Shown: positions 9,113 to 17,447 of the stretch, piece by piece | Layout of the letters: each line of letters starts with the position of its first letter | How positions within the stretch are numbered: position 1 is the stretch's first letter | Origin: Lachnospiraceae bacterium | Lineage (GTDB): Bacteria > Bacillota > Clostridia > Lachnospirales > Lachnospiraceae | Direction of reading: 5' to 3' | Length of the DNA stretch: 64,000 bases | Assembly: GCA_910575275.1 (NCBI GenBank) | Contig: CAJTEE010000006.1 | Location: forward strand, 186,001-250,000 | Translations under genes and position numbers: made by a program | The notes under the pieces: model-generated | The model's input: the letters and a program-made list of their open reading frames with translations, nothing else | Database searches by the model: none | Told to the model about the DNA's origin: nothing

Positions 9113-9145
9113 GCAGCGCGGAATCATTTTCTGCGCTGCTTTTTC
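9113..9145 (+). terminator. Terminator after the M20 peptidase gene
   Basis: GCAGCGC at 9113-9119 pairs with GCGCTGC at 9133-9139, followed by a T-run at 9140-9144. Confidence 0.8.
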
Positions 9146-9211
9146 CTATGGAGACCTGCCGGCTGCAAGGAGAGACCGGAGGCGGCGATTGCCAGCCCGA
9201 TTTTAACCGGC

Positions 9212-9634
9212 CTATCTAAGAAGCGGCATATTCCCGGTCAGGCGATTGATCTTTTTCTTTGGGCCGCAGACCGCAATGCCGAAATATTGCAGAGTATTTT
9301 CGGGAACATGGCTCATCTTTTCAATAAATTCGTCATAGCTCTTACAGCCCTGGGCAAGATCGGAGAAGTCCACCACGGTTAGATCTTGAAAATCAGGTTG
9401 ATAGAGCGTTTCACGTATTTGCTTGAGGAGCTTTGGCGAGCCCCGCAGAATCGGCACAGGAAATTCGATTATACCAAGATGCCGGCAGCCGCTTTGGTCG
9501 GTAACATCGGCTCCCACCACCTCCGGCATTTTCTTCCCCAAGGTGATCCCCATGATTGCCGCCGTGTTTGCGAGTAAGCCCCGTGGCAGATTCTCGTCCA
9601 TGATCATAACGCATTTTTCATTTTGCCAATCCAT
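9212..9634 (-). CDS. DUF2000 family protein
   Basis: The 140-residue protein resembles the DUF2000 family: an opening KCVMIMDENLPRGLLANTAAIMG, a central GADVTDQSG and LGIIEFPVPIL, and the ending YFGIAVCGPKKKINRLTGNMPLLR. The family has no assigned reaction, although its fold is related to peptidyl-tRNA hydrolase 2. It lies downstream of the AraC-type regulator on the same strand with a 60-base gap, and DUF2000 genes are often found paired with such regulators, so the regulator may control it. Confidence 0.8.
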   Translation of the reverse strand: MDWQNEKCVMIMDENLPRGLLANTAAIMGITLGKKMPEVVGADVTDQSGCRHLGIIEFPVPILRGSPKLLKQIRETLYQPDFQDLTVVDFSDLAQGCKSYDEFIEKMSHVPENTLQYFGIAVCGPKKKINRLTGNMPLLR

Positions 9635-9694
9635 TTTGTTTTTCCTCTTTTCTCAAAAATAGTCTGCTCTCTGATACGAGCCGGGCTGCTGGCG

Positions 9695-10558
9695 TCAAAA
9701 CCGTCCTGCCGGCGGCCCAGACGGTGATCGGAACGGCTTTCCTTCTGTATTCTTGAATATATCCCGATACATGCCGGGGGTCAGTCCAATAAACCGGTTG
9801 AAATAGTTGGTAAAATGGCTCTGGTCGGAAAAGCCGGTTTGCAGCGCCGCCTCAGCAGGGGGAACTCCCTGTTCCAATAGCTGTTTGGCTTTGCCAATGC
9901 GAATATTTTCCAGGTAGCTGTATGGAGTGACGCCTTTCGACTTTGCAAAAGTCCGGAGCAGGGTGGATTTGCTCAATCCGGCACAACGGCAGATCGAATC
10001 CAGATAAATCCGCTCGGCGTAGTGCTGCTCCATAAAGGCACAGGCCTTTTCAATTTCATCCCGACACTCCTGGATACAGTTTTGAAAAGGTTGGCCGAAC
10101 TGCCAAAGCAGCAGAGAAATCAGAAGCAGCAGATTTTCTTCTTTTCTAAATTCATGGGAGCCATTCATCACCAGCTCATGGAGAGGACGCAGGCAGCAGG
10201 TGACTTCTTCATCAGAAATCACATTTTGAGAAAATCTGGGCAGCTCCCGCCTGCTGGTGGTTTTCTTTGCTAAATCCAGCATGACCTCCCTGGTGATGTT
10301 GAATCCCCGGTAATCCAGCGTACCACCGTCACTCTGGACACAGGCGTGGCTGTCTCCTGGGTTGAACAGGAGGACATCGCCCCTTGTAATGGTGTACTGA
10401 TGATTGCTGCAGGACAAAACGCGCTCCCCGTGCTCCATAAATCCGATGACATAGTATTCATGGAAATGGTTTGGAAATGCCTGCACGATCCCTTCAAAAC
10501 GGTAAGCCTCGACGCGAAGCTCGTCATCGTAGACGGCTGTCCGCATTTCTTTTTTCAT
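9695..10558 (-). CDS. AraC-family transcriptional regulator with cupin sensor domain
   Basis: The 287-residue protein has an N-terminal cupin-type ligand-binding domain (HFHEYYVIGFMEHGER and ITRGDVLLFNPGDSHACV, about residues 32-90) and a C-terminal pair of AraC helix-turn-helix motifs (IYLDSICRCAGLSKSTLLRTF and PPAEAALQTGFSDQSHFTNYF). Such proteins activate nearby genes on binding a small molecule. The only close same-strand neighbour is the DUF2000 gene, the likely target. Confidence 0.9.
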   Translation of the reverse strand: MKKEMRTAVYDDELRVEAYRFEGIVQAFPNHFHEYYVIGFMEHGERVLSCSNHQYTITRGDVLLFNPGDSHACVQSDGGTLDYRGFNITREVMLDLAKKTTSRRELPRFSQNVISDEEVTCCLRPLHELVMNGSHEFRKEENLLLLISLLLWQFGQPFQNCIQECRDEIEKACAFMEQHYAERIYLDSICRCAGLSKSTLLRTFAKSKGVTPYSYLENIRIGKAKQLLEQGVPPAEAALQTGFSDQSHFTNYFNRFIGLTPGMYRDIFKNTEGKPFRSPSGPPAGRF

Positions 10559-11194
10559 GCGGTGTACCTCCTTGTCCTTTCTATTATACCAGCCGAGTGC
10601 TGTGCTGGCTTGTAAAATATATTCATTTTGACCAAAACCTGCGCGCTGCCGTTATAGGCTTGCTTCCTGTTATTCAAGCGAAAAGAATACTTCTACGGTC
10701 TTACTAAAAGGGGCATTTAGTCTGAAGGTGATATATTGGGCCTAAATTTCCTTAACGTAGCCCACTACGCCGCGTTCATTTGGGCCCAATATACCGCGAA
10801 GCGGAGCGTAGACCAACACGGCAAATGGCAAAATAGGCGGTGCTGAAAGTGTGATTACTGGCCGGATGGAGCACCAGGGAACTCAAGACAGTGGATGGTT
10901 ACGCCGACAATAGAGGTATCATAACGGATGGGGTAACGGAAATTGAGAAATACGAGGAAGAAGTATTACCTACCATACCTGGAAGAAATAGAAAGCTTTA
11001 AAAAGCGACTGCTGGAGATCGTAGTAGATGTAACAGAATTTCTTCTGGGTGCAGTGTGATAGAAAAGACAAAAAGAACAAAAGTTCGATTTTACATCTAT
11101 ACAAATTTAACGATTTGTGGTAAGATAAAAAAGTTCTTCAGTGCTGTTTCGTCCGTATGGAATTACAGAGGTACGCCAAGTTGCAAAAACGGCA
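10559..11194. other. Long gene-poor stretch at the chromosome/element junction
   Basis: About 770 bases lie between the AraC start and the uvrB fragment with no convincing full gene. A perfect 10-bp inverted repeat (ATATTGGGCC at 10733-10742, GGCCCAATAT at 10783-10792) could form a stem. A 38-codon reading frame from a TTG at 10943 to 11059 ends in a leucine-rich, coiled-coil-like tail (LEEIESFKKRLLEIVV) and may be the remnant of a larger gene. The mixture of fragments suggests repeated insertion and deletion here. Confidence 0.5.
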
Positions 11195-11746
11195 AATTGT
11201 GAACGGGATTCGTCGTGGGCCTGTTTTTCTCTGATTTGAGTAAAAGCCGCGACGAAAATAAAATGCTCCACGACGAATTTTTGCCTTATACGCATCTTTT
11301 TTACTATGAATTTTGGAGGTGGCTTTTGTGCAAAGTGAACAAAAAAAGTTTAAACTTCACTCGGAATACCAACCCACTGGCGACCAACCCCAGGCGATAG
11401 AAACTCTGGTCAAGGGGTTCTGGGAAGGCAACCAATTCCAGACTTTACTGGGGGTAACTGGCTCCGGGAAGACCTTTACCATGGCCAATGTCATCCAACA
11501 GCTAAACAAGCCCACTTTGGTAATAGCGCACAATAAAACCCTCGCTGCCCAGTTGTACGGCGAGTTCAAGGAGTATTTCCCGGAGAATGCGGTGGAGTAT
11601 TTTGTGTCCTACTAAGCGAAAGGACTTTTAAAACTACATCTAGTATTATTTGGTTTCATTTATACCATATATTGTGGACTAAATGGACTGTATGGATAGG
11701 AAAAACAGGGTGGAATCATAGGAATTGTGAACAAAATTCGTCGTGG
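11195..11746. repeat. 24-bp direct repeat (plus one inverted copy) bracketing the uvrB fragment
   Basis: AATTGTGAAC, three variable bases, then ATTCGTCGTGG occurs at 11195-11218 and again at 11723-11746, a spacing of 528 bases with 21 of 24 bases identical. A 13-base inverted copy (CCACGACGAATTT) lies between them at 11268-11280. The repeats enclose the truncated uvrB gene and its ribosome binding site. They could be recombination sites, ends of a small non-autonomous element, or a footprint of element insertion. Confidence 0.7.
11328..11615 (+). pseudogene. uvrB: 5' fragment of uvrB (excinuclease ABC subunit B), truncated
   Basis: From the GTG at 11328, with GGAGGT at 11315-11320, the frame encodes the first 95 residues of UvrB: the opening [18 protein letters not shown], the Walker A motif [14 protein letters not shown] and [19 protein letters not shown]. 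It stops after YFVSY, exactly where intact UvrB would continue with another Tyr and Asp. UvrB is normally about 660 residues, so more than 85 percent is missing. The rest is not in this window. Either the mobile element entered uvrB here, or this is a captured copy and an intact uvrB exists elsewhere; the flanking direct repeats favour the second. Confidence 0.93.
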
Positions 11747-11853
11747 AAAGTATTTAGAAGAAGAATATAGGAGCTAAATGATGATCTACAAGGCATAGGA
11801 AATTTGTCTTGTAGATTTTTTTACAGAAAACTATGAGAAATGAGGAAAACATT

Positions 11854-13020
11854 ATGTCAGAATATCAATTAGAGATCAAACAGATCGTGGACTATCCACG
11901 TTGCCGGATTTACCGGCAGTTTATCCAGAACTTAATGGCAGACCGGAGCATTCGCACAAGCGGGGGTTCCGGCCTTTTTTATTATACGGTGCTTTGCAAC
12001 TATGCGAACTTCCGCACCTCTTATCTCCGCATAGACGGTATCGGCTATACTGTATACCCCGGTGAGTGGATTTGTACCGTGAAGGAACTGGCTGCATGGT
12101 TCCGTACCCGCTTCCAGCGTCAGGCAGTCTCCATCCTGGATGAACTGCAGAAACGCCATCTGATCTCCTATCTTTTTCTTGACAGGGGAAAGGTGGTCAA
12201 ATATAAAGTCCGAGACTGGAAAAAACATAATACCGTGTTGGATTACAACTGCCCCTGTCAAAAAGATACGGGCTTTTTCTTTATGCCCACTGTAGTTGCG
12301 ACAGAACTGGTCAGCGCCGGCCGGTGCTCCGAAATGGATATCCTGCTGGAACTGTGGATGTCCGCTGTCTACAATGACAGCCAGGTGCAGGGTTCGGAGA
12401 TTGGCCCGGTTGTCTATTTCCGCAACGGCACCGGCTCCCCGCTTGCAGCGTACAGTGAAATGGCTGTCCGCTGGGGCATATCCAAAGCCACAACAGGGCG
12501 TGTGCTGAAAAAACTTGCTGACACTGATTATATCTCCTTAATGTCATTCCCCGGAAGAACGGGCAGCGTAATCTATCTGCACAGCTATCTTTCCACCATG
12601 TTCCAGATATCAGATGTCCTTGTTGACAAGGAGGAGGTTGCCATGGTTCTGAAAATCAATCTTACAATGTCGGATGAAATGGATGAAACAGATACACAGA
12701 CAGATTCTGCTGTTACAGAGTATGAGATATGCGTTTCAGAGGAATTATCCAGCGTTTCAAAATCGAACATGGAAACTGTCATCACAAAAGTGACGCAAAT
12801 CCTTGATGCACAAGGTATTTCCTGCTTCCGGTGTCCGAAATCCATATATAAGTTATATCCTTTATCAGACGCCTGCAGGGAAGAGTATATATCCCACATA
12901 CAGAAGGGGGCTGTACGGTTCGAGATGACCGTATCCTGTGGGAAGGACAAGCCGGTCTACACCTTTGAGTTGACGCTCTCTCCCACTGAAAAAGACAGGG
13001 AAGGAGGTGCCAGGGCATGA
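11854..13020 (+). CDS. Element-borne winged-helix protein, putative replication or transcription regulator
   Basis: The start at 11854 follows GAGGAAA at a good distance; an upstream ATG at 11833 lacks a site. The 388-residue protein has no family I can name with certainty. Two regions look like winged-helix DNA-binding domains: VKELAAWFRTRFQRQAVSILDELQ (about residues 80-105, then RHLISY) and YSEMAVRWGISKATTGRVLKKL with LADTDYISL (about 205-240). The acidic linker after residue 270 is followed by an unassigned C-terminal domain. Two such domains recall initiator or MarR-like proteins of conjugative elements. It overlaps the next gene by four bases, so they are translationally coupled. Confidence 0.6.
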   Translation: MSEYQLEIKQIVDYPRCRIYRQFIQNLMADRSIRTSGGSGLFYYTVLCNYANFRTSYLRIDGIGYTVYPGEWICTVKELAAWFRTRFQRQAVSILDELQKRHLISYLFLDRGKVVKYKVRDWKKHNTVLDYNCPCQKDTGFFFMPTVVATELVSAGRCSEMDILLELWMSAVYNDSQVQGSEIGPVVYFRNGTGSPLAAYSEMAVRWGISKATTGRVLKKLADTDYISLMSFPGRTGSVIYLHSYLSTMFQISDVLVDKEEVAMVLKINLTMSDEMDETDTQTDSAVTEYEICVSEELSSVSKSNMETVITKVTQILDAQGISCFRCPKSIYKLYPLSDACREEYISHIQKGAVRFEMTVSCGKDKPVYTFELTLSPTEKDREGGARA

Positions 13021-13565
13021 AAAAGGATCAGGAAGAAATGAACATTGCCGATAACCCGCTGTACCATGATACCTGGAAACTGTTGAAGAAATACAGGGAT
13101 GTGGTGTGGAGCCTGGAGCTGTCCGTCCAGCAGGTGCGGAGCCGGTTTGAGATTGAGTATGGGAGTTCTATCGAGGATTTTCTGGAGTCTGTCTATGTGG
13201 CCGGGATAGACCTGTCAGACCGCAGCATTGAACACCACGCCAAATGTATCGAGCGGAGCCACCGGATGCTGAAACTTCTGGATACCTCCATCGACCTGCT
13301 CCGTACCAAGCATAAAAATGGGGAGAGCTATTACTGGCTGCTGTATTACTCCTTCCTCTCCCCGCAGCAGCTCCGAAATGTGGAGGAGATCATAGAGAAA
13401 CTGCGCCCCCATATCCGGGATATCAGTTTCCGTACCTATTACCGCAGGAGGCGGGAGGCGATTGACGCACTCAGCTCTATCCTGTGGGGGTATACGTCTA
13501 AGGACAGTATCGACATTCTGGAGAAATTCTTTCCGGATGATAAGGATGCAGGGGAACAGAAATAA
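13017..13565 (+). CDS. Hypothetical protein, ArpU/sigma-like helix-turn-helix features
   Basis: The ATG overlaps the stop of the preceding gene (ATGA). The 182-residue, mostly helical product ends with ISFRTYYRRRREAIDALSSILWGYTS, which resembles the C-terminal recognition helix of phage late-transcription regulators (ArpU/RinA type, related to sigma region 4), and has a preceding helix LSPQQLRNVEEIIEKL. I infer a regulatory DNA-binding protein of the mobile element; the assignment is tentative. Confidence 0.6.
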   Translation: MKKDQEEMNIADNPLYHDTWKLLKKYRDVVWSLELSVQQVRSRFEIEYGSSIEDFLESVYVAGIDLSDRSIEHHAKCIERSHRMLKLLDTSIDLLRTKHKNGESYYWLLYYSFLSPQQLRNVEEIIEKLRPHIRDISFRTYYRRRREAIDALSSILWGYTSKDSIDILEKFFPDDKDAGEQK

Positions 13566-13613
13566 GCAGCTATATGATATTTACAGGCGATTAGGCCGGA
13601 TTGGAGGAAATAT

Positions 13614-14138
13614 ATGATAACATTGACTGATGATGAAAAGAGGATAGTGTTCCAGTTAGAGGGCTGTCACAGGTATGATGCGATACAGGAGATAGCTGTA
13701 TTCTGCCAGTATACCCGTGACCACGATAAAAGGGCCACTGCAGAAAATCTGTTAAAGAAACTTCGTGAACTTTCGGAAAATGACTGCAGGGAGCTGATCT
13801 GTGACATTCAGAGAAATTATCACCTGCCCTGGAAAGCAAGGACGGTTGGGGAGATGATCGCTGTGGCAAGGCAGGAGTCTGGCGCCCGGAAACTGGAAGG
13901 GCATGACATTATGGCGTTGGAACGCTTTGACCCGGAAGTGACGCATATGATAGTGTTTGATGTGCTGTCAGGTGAAGCGTCCATAGGCGATAAAGGCGAC
14001 AGAATGAGGCTGTTTCTGACCGAAAGTGGATATAAAAAGGCGTTGGAGAATCAGGACAGGTCCTTCATCCAGATTTTGAATCATGCAAAAGTGTCACAAG
14101 GGCACCTAAGATATGACTGGCTGGATGGAGAACGATAA
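13614..14138 (+). CDS. Hypothetical mobile-element protein (intact copy of a partly duplicated gene)
   Basis: The 174-residue protein is unrecognised. It is charged and probably alpha-helical, with no membrane segment. Its last 40 codons recur, diverged, at 18464-18590 (shared pattern FLTE-GYKK-LE-QDR-FIQILNH-KVSQGHL). The two copies flank the AbiE and MltR-like cargo, which suggests that cargo was inserted next to this gene with duplication of its 3' end. Confidence 0.6.
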   Translation: MITLTDDEKRIVFQLEGCHRYDAIQEIAVFCQYTRDHDKRATAENLLKKLRELSENDCRELICDIQRNYHLPWKARTVGEMIAVARQESGARKLEGHDIMALERFDPEVTHMIVFDVLSGEASIGDKGDRMRLFLTESGYKKALENQDRSFIQILNHAKVSQGHLRYDWLDGER

Positions 14139-14287
14139 TCTGCAAAATGTTGTAATGTAAGGGATTATTTTTCCAATGGGGAATGAGGGTTCCGGTAAGG
14201 AATGATGAGGTTGCCGTTTTTGTTTCATAGTGCATAATCAAATGGATAATCGGCATGATATAGGAAAGGAAGATAGTAAATACAGGT

Positions 14288-14405
14288 TTAGCATATCGGC
14301 ACTTAATTAAAAAAATGCCGATATGCTAATTGACAAATGAAAAGGAAAGATTTAGAATATGAATAGAAAATCGGCATTTTCAAACAAAAAGTGCCGATGT
14401 GCTAA
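14288..14405 (+). promoter_or_regulatory. AbiE promoter sandwiched between two pairs of operator repeats
   Basis: A perfect 14-bp inverted repeat (TTAGCATATCGGCA at 14288-14301, its complement at 14316-14329) ends one base before a promoter with TTGACA at 14330-14335 and TAGAAT at 14353-14358, spacing 17. Downstream of the -10 the same half-sites return, ATCGGCA at 14370-14376 and TGCCGATGTGCTAA at 14392-14405. AbiEi antitoxins are known to bind inverted repeats upstream of their own gene to repress it, so these four half-sites are the expected operators. Confidence 0.82.
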
Positions 14406-14418
14406 TGGAGATGATTTT

Positions 14419-15156
14419 ATGATCAATGACAGCGGTATATTTCTATTAAAAAATAAGGAGCCTTTTGACAGGCAGGAGATTTTTCGGGTTTTAGAAGAGC
14501 AGTACAAAGGGCTGAGCCTGGCGTCTTATAAATTGAAAATGCAGTGCTTGTTGGAATCGGGGAAAATTGCAAGGGTTGGAAGGAATCTGTATTGTATTCC
14601 GGATAACCAGGCGCCGGTATATGATTATGAGTATTCGGAGCTTGCAGTAATCATTCAAAAATTGGTTTATGAGAGACATCCTTTTTTAGAATACCGGATT
14701 TTTGAACTGGTACAGATGAATGAATTTTTAAACCACCAGATTGCTCATAATGCAGTCTTTGTCTTTGTTGAGGCAGACCTGGGTGATTTTGTGTTTGAAA
14801 CATTGAAAGAAAAATTCCCAGGGAAGATTTTGTTAAATCCTTCTGTAAAGGAGTATCATCTGTATTGGCAGGATGATCTTATCATCATAGGAAAGCTGCC
14901 GACAGAAGCGCCAAAAGGAAAGAAAGCGGTATGGTATACCTGTCTTGAAAAAATGCTCGTTGATATGACTGCAGAGAAAGTGATAAAGACAACCTTCAGC
15001 GAGGCGGAATATCCAGGTGTACTGGAGCAGGCGTTTCAAAAATATATTATTGATGAAAGCCAGATGTTCCGTTATGCAAAGCGACGACATGTAAAAGACG
15101 ATATTTTGAAAATTATCCAGAATCAGACAGGAATAAAACTCAGAACGGAGAAATAA
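14419..15156 (+). CDS. AbiEi-like antitoxin of a type IV toxin-antitoxin system (DUF6577-like)
   Basis: I choose the ATG at 14419 because GGAG lies nine bases upstream and because the codons before it overlap an operator half-site. The 245-residue product starts with a winged-helix domain (about residues 12-65: FDRQEIFRVLEEQYKG then YKLKMQCLLESGKIARVGRNLYCI), the standard AbiEi N-terminus that binds DNA. The remainder resembles the AbiEi C-terminal domain that counteracts the toxin (KKAVWYTCLEKMLVDMTAEK). It precedes the nucleotidyltransferase toxin by four bases. Confidence 0.85.
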   Translation: MINDSGIFLLKNKEPFDRQEIFRVLEEQYKGLSLASYKLKMQCLLESGKIARVGRNLYCIPDNQAPVYDYEYSELAVIIQKLVYERHPFLEYRIFELVQMNEFLNHQIAHNAVFVFVEADLGDFVFETLKEKFPGKILLNPSVKEYHLYWQDDLIIIGKLPTEAPKGKKAVWYTCLEKMLVDMTAEKVIKTTFSEAEYPGVLEQAFQKYIIDESQMFRYAKRRHVKDDILKIIQNQTGIKLRTEK

Positions 15157-15160
15157 ATAT

Positions 15161-16207
15161 ATGCTCACAAAAGAAAACTTTAATGAATCACATATCCGGA
15201 TGTTACAGAAACAGAGCAAAAAAGATCCTGCGCTTTTAGAAAGGGCAGTATTTGCATTTGGCTTATTAGAGGCAATCAGGCGGGTAGAAATGCCGTTTAT
15301 TTTTAAAGGAGGCACCTGCCTGATTCTTTTGTTAAAGCATCCTATGAGACTGTCTACGGATATAGATATTATTGTTGCGCCGGATACGGATGTGGACACA
15401 TATATTTCTAAAGCATCAACGATATTTCCATTTAAACAATGTGAGGAACAGGTACGCATTGGTAAAAACAGCATTGAAAAGAGGCATTTTAAATTTACTT
15501 ACCAGTCTCCGATCACCGGAAAAGATATCTATATTCTTTTGGATATTTTATTTGCTGAAAACCCTTATACAAAAGTGGTGGACTGTGAAATAAGGAATGA
15601 TTTATTATTAACCGAGCCAGAATATCTATTGGTAAAAACGCCGGATATCAACTGTATTCTTGGTGATAAACTGACGGCATTTGCGCCACATACAACAGGG
15701 ATTCCATTAAATGTAAAAAAAGATATGGAAGTGATGAAGCAGATGTACGATGTCGGAACATTGCTGGACGAATTTACAGATTTTGATCTGGTGTATGATA
15801 CATATTGTAAAGTGGCAGCGGAAGAAATTTCTTATCGGGGGAATGACATAATAGTGGGGGATGCAATTAAGGATACCTATATGTCGGCAGCCTGTATTGC
15901 ATCCCGCGGCACACTTTCCACGGAAGAGTATCCTTTATATGTGCAGGGGATACGTGATCTGCGGGGACATATTTATGCAGAGAACTATTCTCCGGAAACG
16001 GCAGTGGGACGAGCTGCCAAAGTCATGTATATGGCCGCATGTCTGTTAAAGAGACAGCCTTATAAGAAGATTGAAGATCCTATGGAATTTTCCGCGCAAA
16101 AGTTTTATACCGAAGATATGAAAAAATTAAAATATTTGCGTAAAGTCAATTTAGAAGCATATGGGTATGCAATTAAGGCAGAACATTTGATGAACTCTCA
16201 ATCATAA
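15161..16207 (+). CDS. AbiEii-type nucleotidyltransferase toxin
   Basis: The 348-residue protein carries the nucleotidyltransferase signature FKGGTCLILL, then RLSTDIDIIV, with the GG-T/S and D-x-D residues expected for the AbiEii/AbiGii family (PF08843). A KTPDINCILGDKLTAFAPHTTG segment corresponds to the family's conserved Lys/Gly block. Toxins of this family transfer nucleotides to tRNA or other targets and stop growth, which can abort phage infection. It is translated directly after the antitoxin and has no separate promoter. It appears intact. Confidence 0.9.
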   Translation: MLTKENFNESHIRMLQKQSKKDPALLERAVFAFGLLEAIRRVEMPFIFKGGTCLILLLKHPMRLSTDIDIIVAPDTDVDTYISKASTIFPFKQCEEQVRIGKNSIEKRHFKFTYQSPITGKDIYILLDILFAENPYTKVVDCEIRNDLLLTEPEYLLVKTPDINCILGDKLTAFAPHTTGIPLNVKKDMEVMKQMYDVGTLLDEFTDFDLVYDTYCKVAAEEISYRGNDIIVGDAIKDTYMSAACIASRGTLSTEEYPLYVQGIRDLRGHIYAENYSPETAVGRAAKVMYMAACLLKRQPYKKIEDPMEFSAQKFYTEDMKKLKYLRKVNLEAYGYAIKAEHLMNSQS

Positions 16208-16421
16208 TGGACTGCGAATACAATATAAGATGTGGGAGAAGATTAGCAGGGAACAGCAAGGTTACCCTAGAGACTGCTCGAAGAGAGCATCACTCAGAAA
16301 CTTGACCAGTACGCTTACCGCAAAATGCATGATGGATATGTCAGCTAGTACGCTGCCTTGGATAGTTGGATAGACAACTTGGAAAAAGAACAAGGGAGGA
16401 AGGAAACTTGGAGGAAAAAAC
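16208..16421. other. Gap with a possible gene remnant
   Basis: No full gene is visible. One frame reads LDQYAYRKMHDGYVS, then a TAG stop, then YAALDSWIDNLEKEQGR and continues towards the next gene, which looks like the eroded end of an older coding sequence of unknown family. Confidence 0.3.
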
Positions 16422-17256
16422 ATGCCAGAAAGAAGAGCTTATGATTTAGTAGTATACAAAGTTCCCCGCAGGGATAAGAACGGTAAAGATATAACAGGTG
16501 ATAAAGTTGGTGCTGGTGGTAGGCATCGAGGAGATGGTACATACTCCGGTGTTGCATATGATCCAGAAATTCTTGATAGGGAAGCAGAGCGTAGATTGTC
16601 GGGACCTGTACGTTACGAGGATTTGTCTCCGGTTGGACAGATTTTTGTTGATGGTTTTGAAATTGCCTTTACAAGACTTATGGATTATGCTTCTAATCGT
16701 ATATTAGAGGAATTTGATAATTGGCTATATAATAGGCAGCAAAAAAAAAGAAGAAAAACAGCGAACTGAAGAGAAAAAAAGTAACGGAAAAGGTAAGAAA
16801 GCCTATGCCAAAAACGGGGAGCATTCTTCAAGAAGAGAGAGCAAAAAAACAACTTCTGTAAATACATCAAGGAGAAATACAATAATAATGCCAGATGAGT
16901 TTGATTTTGCTTATGAGCAATATTCAGCGAATATGACTAGCGAAGAAGCACAGAAGGAATTATTGGATGCATTTATCTTATATGTGCTTGCTATAAAGAA
17001 ACTAAATAAAGTAGCCCGTGCAAAAATAACCGATTCGGATGAAAACATAATTGATGGAAGGACTATGATTGATAAAATCAGTGCGCCGGTTGTTATTGAG
17101 AAAATAAATAATATTTTGGATCATAATCCGAAATTGCTTGAAGAGTGGCAGACAATAGCTCTTTCTGATATTTTAGGAGGAACTTTGACTAAAGAGGATA
17201 AGCTTATCCCGATTAATGGCGATAAATTGCAACAGGGTTTGTTACATCAAAATTAG
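16422..17256 (+). pseudogene. Unrecognised cargo protein interrupted by a frameshift at an A9 tract
   Basis: Two frames overlap and clearly belong to one protein. The first (16422-16769) opens MPERRAYDLVVYKVPRRDKNG and contains LSPVGQIFVDGFEIAFTRLMDYASNRI. The second runs on from the run of nine A at 16741-16749 through a lysine-rich linker to 17256, with helical segments such as EAQKELLDAFILYVLAIKKLNK. Losing one A would join them into a protein of about 277 residues. The tract may be a mutation, a sequencing error, or a site of polymerase slippage that produces both forms. GGAGG precedes the start. The function is unknown; the neighbours suggest a toxin or defence role. Confidence 0.65.
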
Positions 17257-17447
17257 GAGTGCAAAAGCGTTGTGGGCAAAAAATAGCGATAGTACCTACA
17301 CAATAACTGTGTCAATCTAGACACGCAAAATGGCCTGCGTACTACCATTTGATACAGTTCAGCCCCGCAATATATGTGGAAAAAGGCTTAAAAAGTATCA
17401 AAAGAACTAGATGGTAATGAAATCGGAATCTAACTATAATAAAAAAT

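Noticed and set aside
11640-11700. A third copy of the AT-rich TATACCATATAT sequence seen upstream of ncRNA copy 1.
   Set aside because: The match is short and AT-rich and there is no RNA body after it, so it is probably chance.
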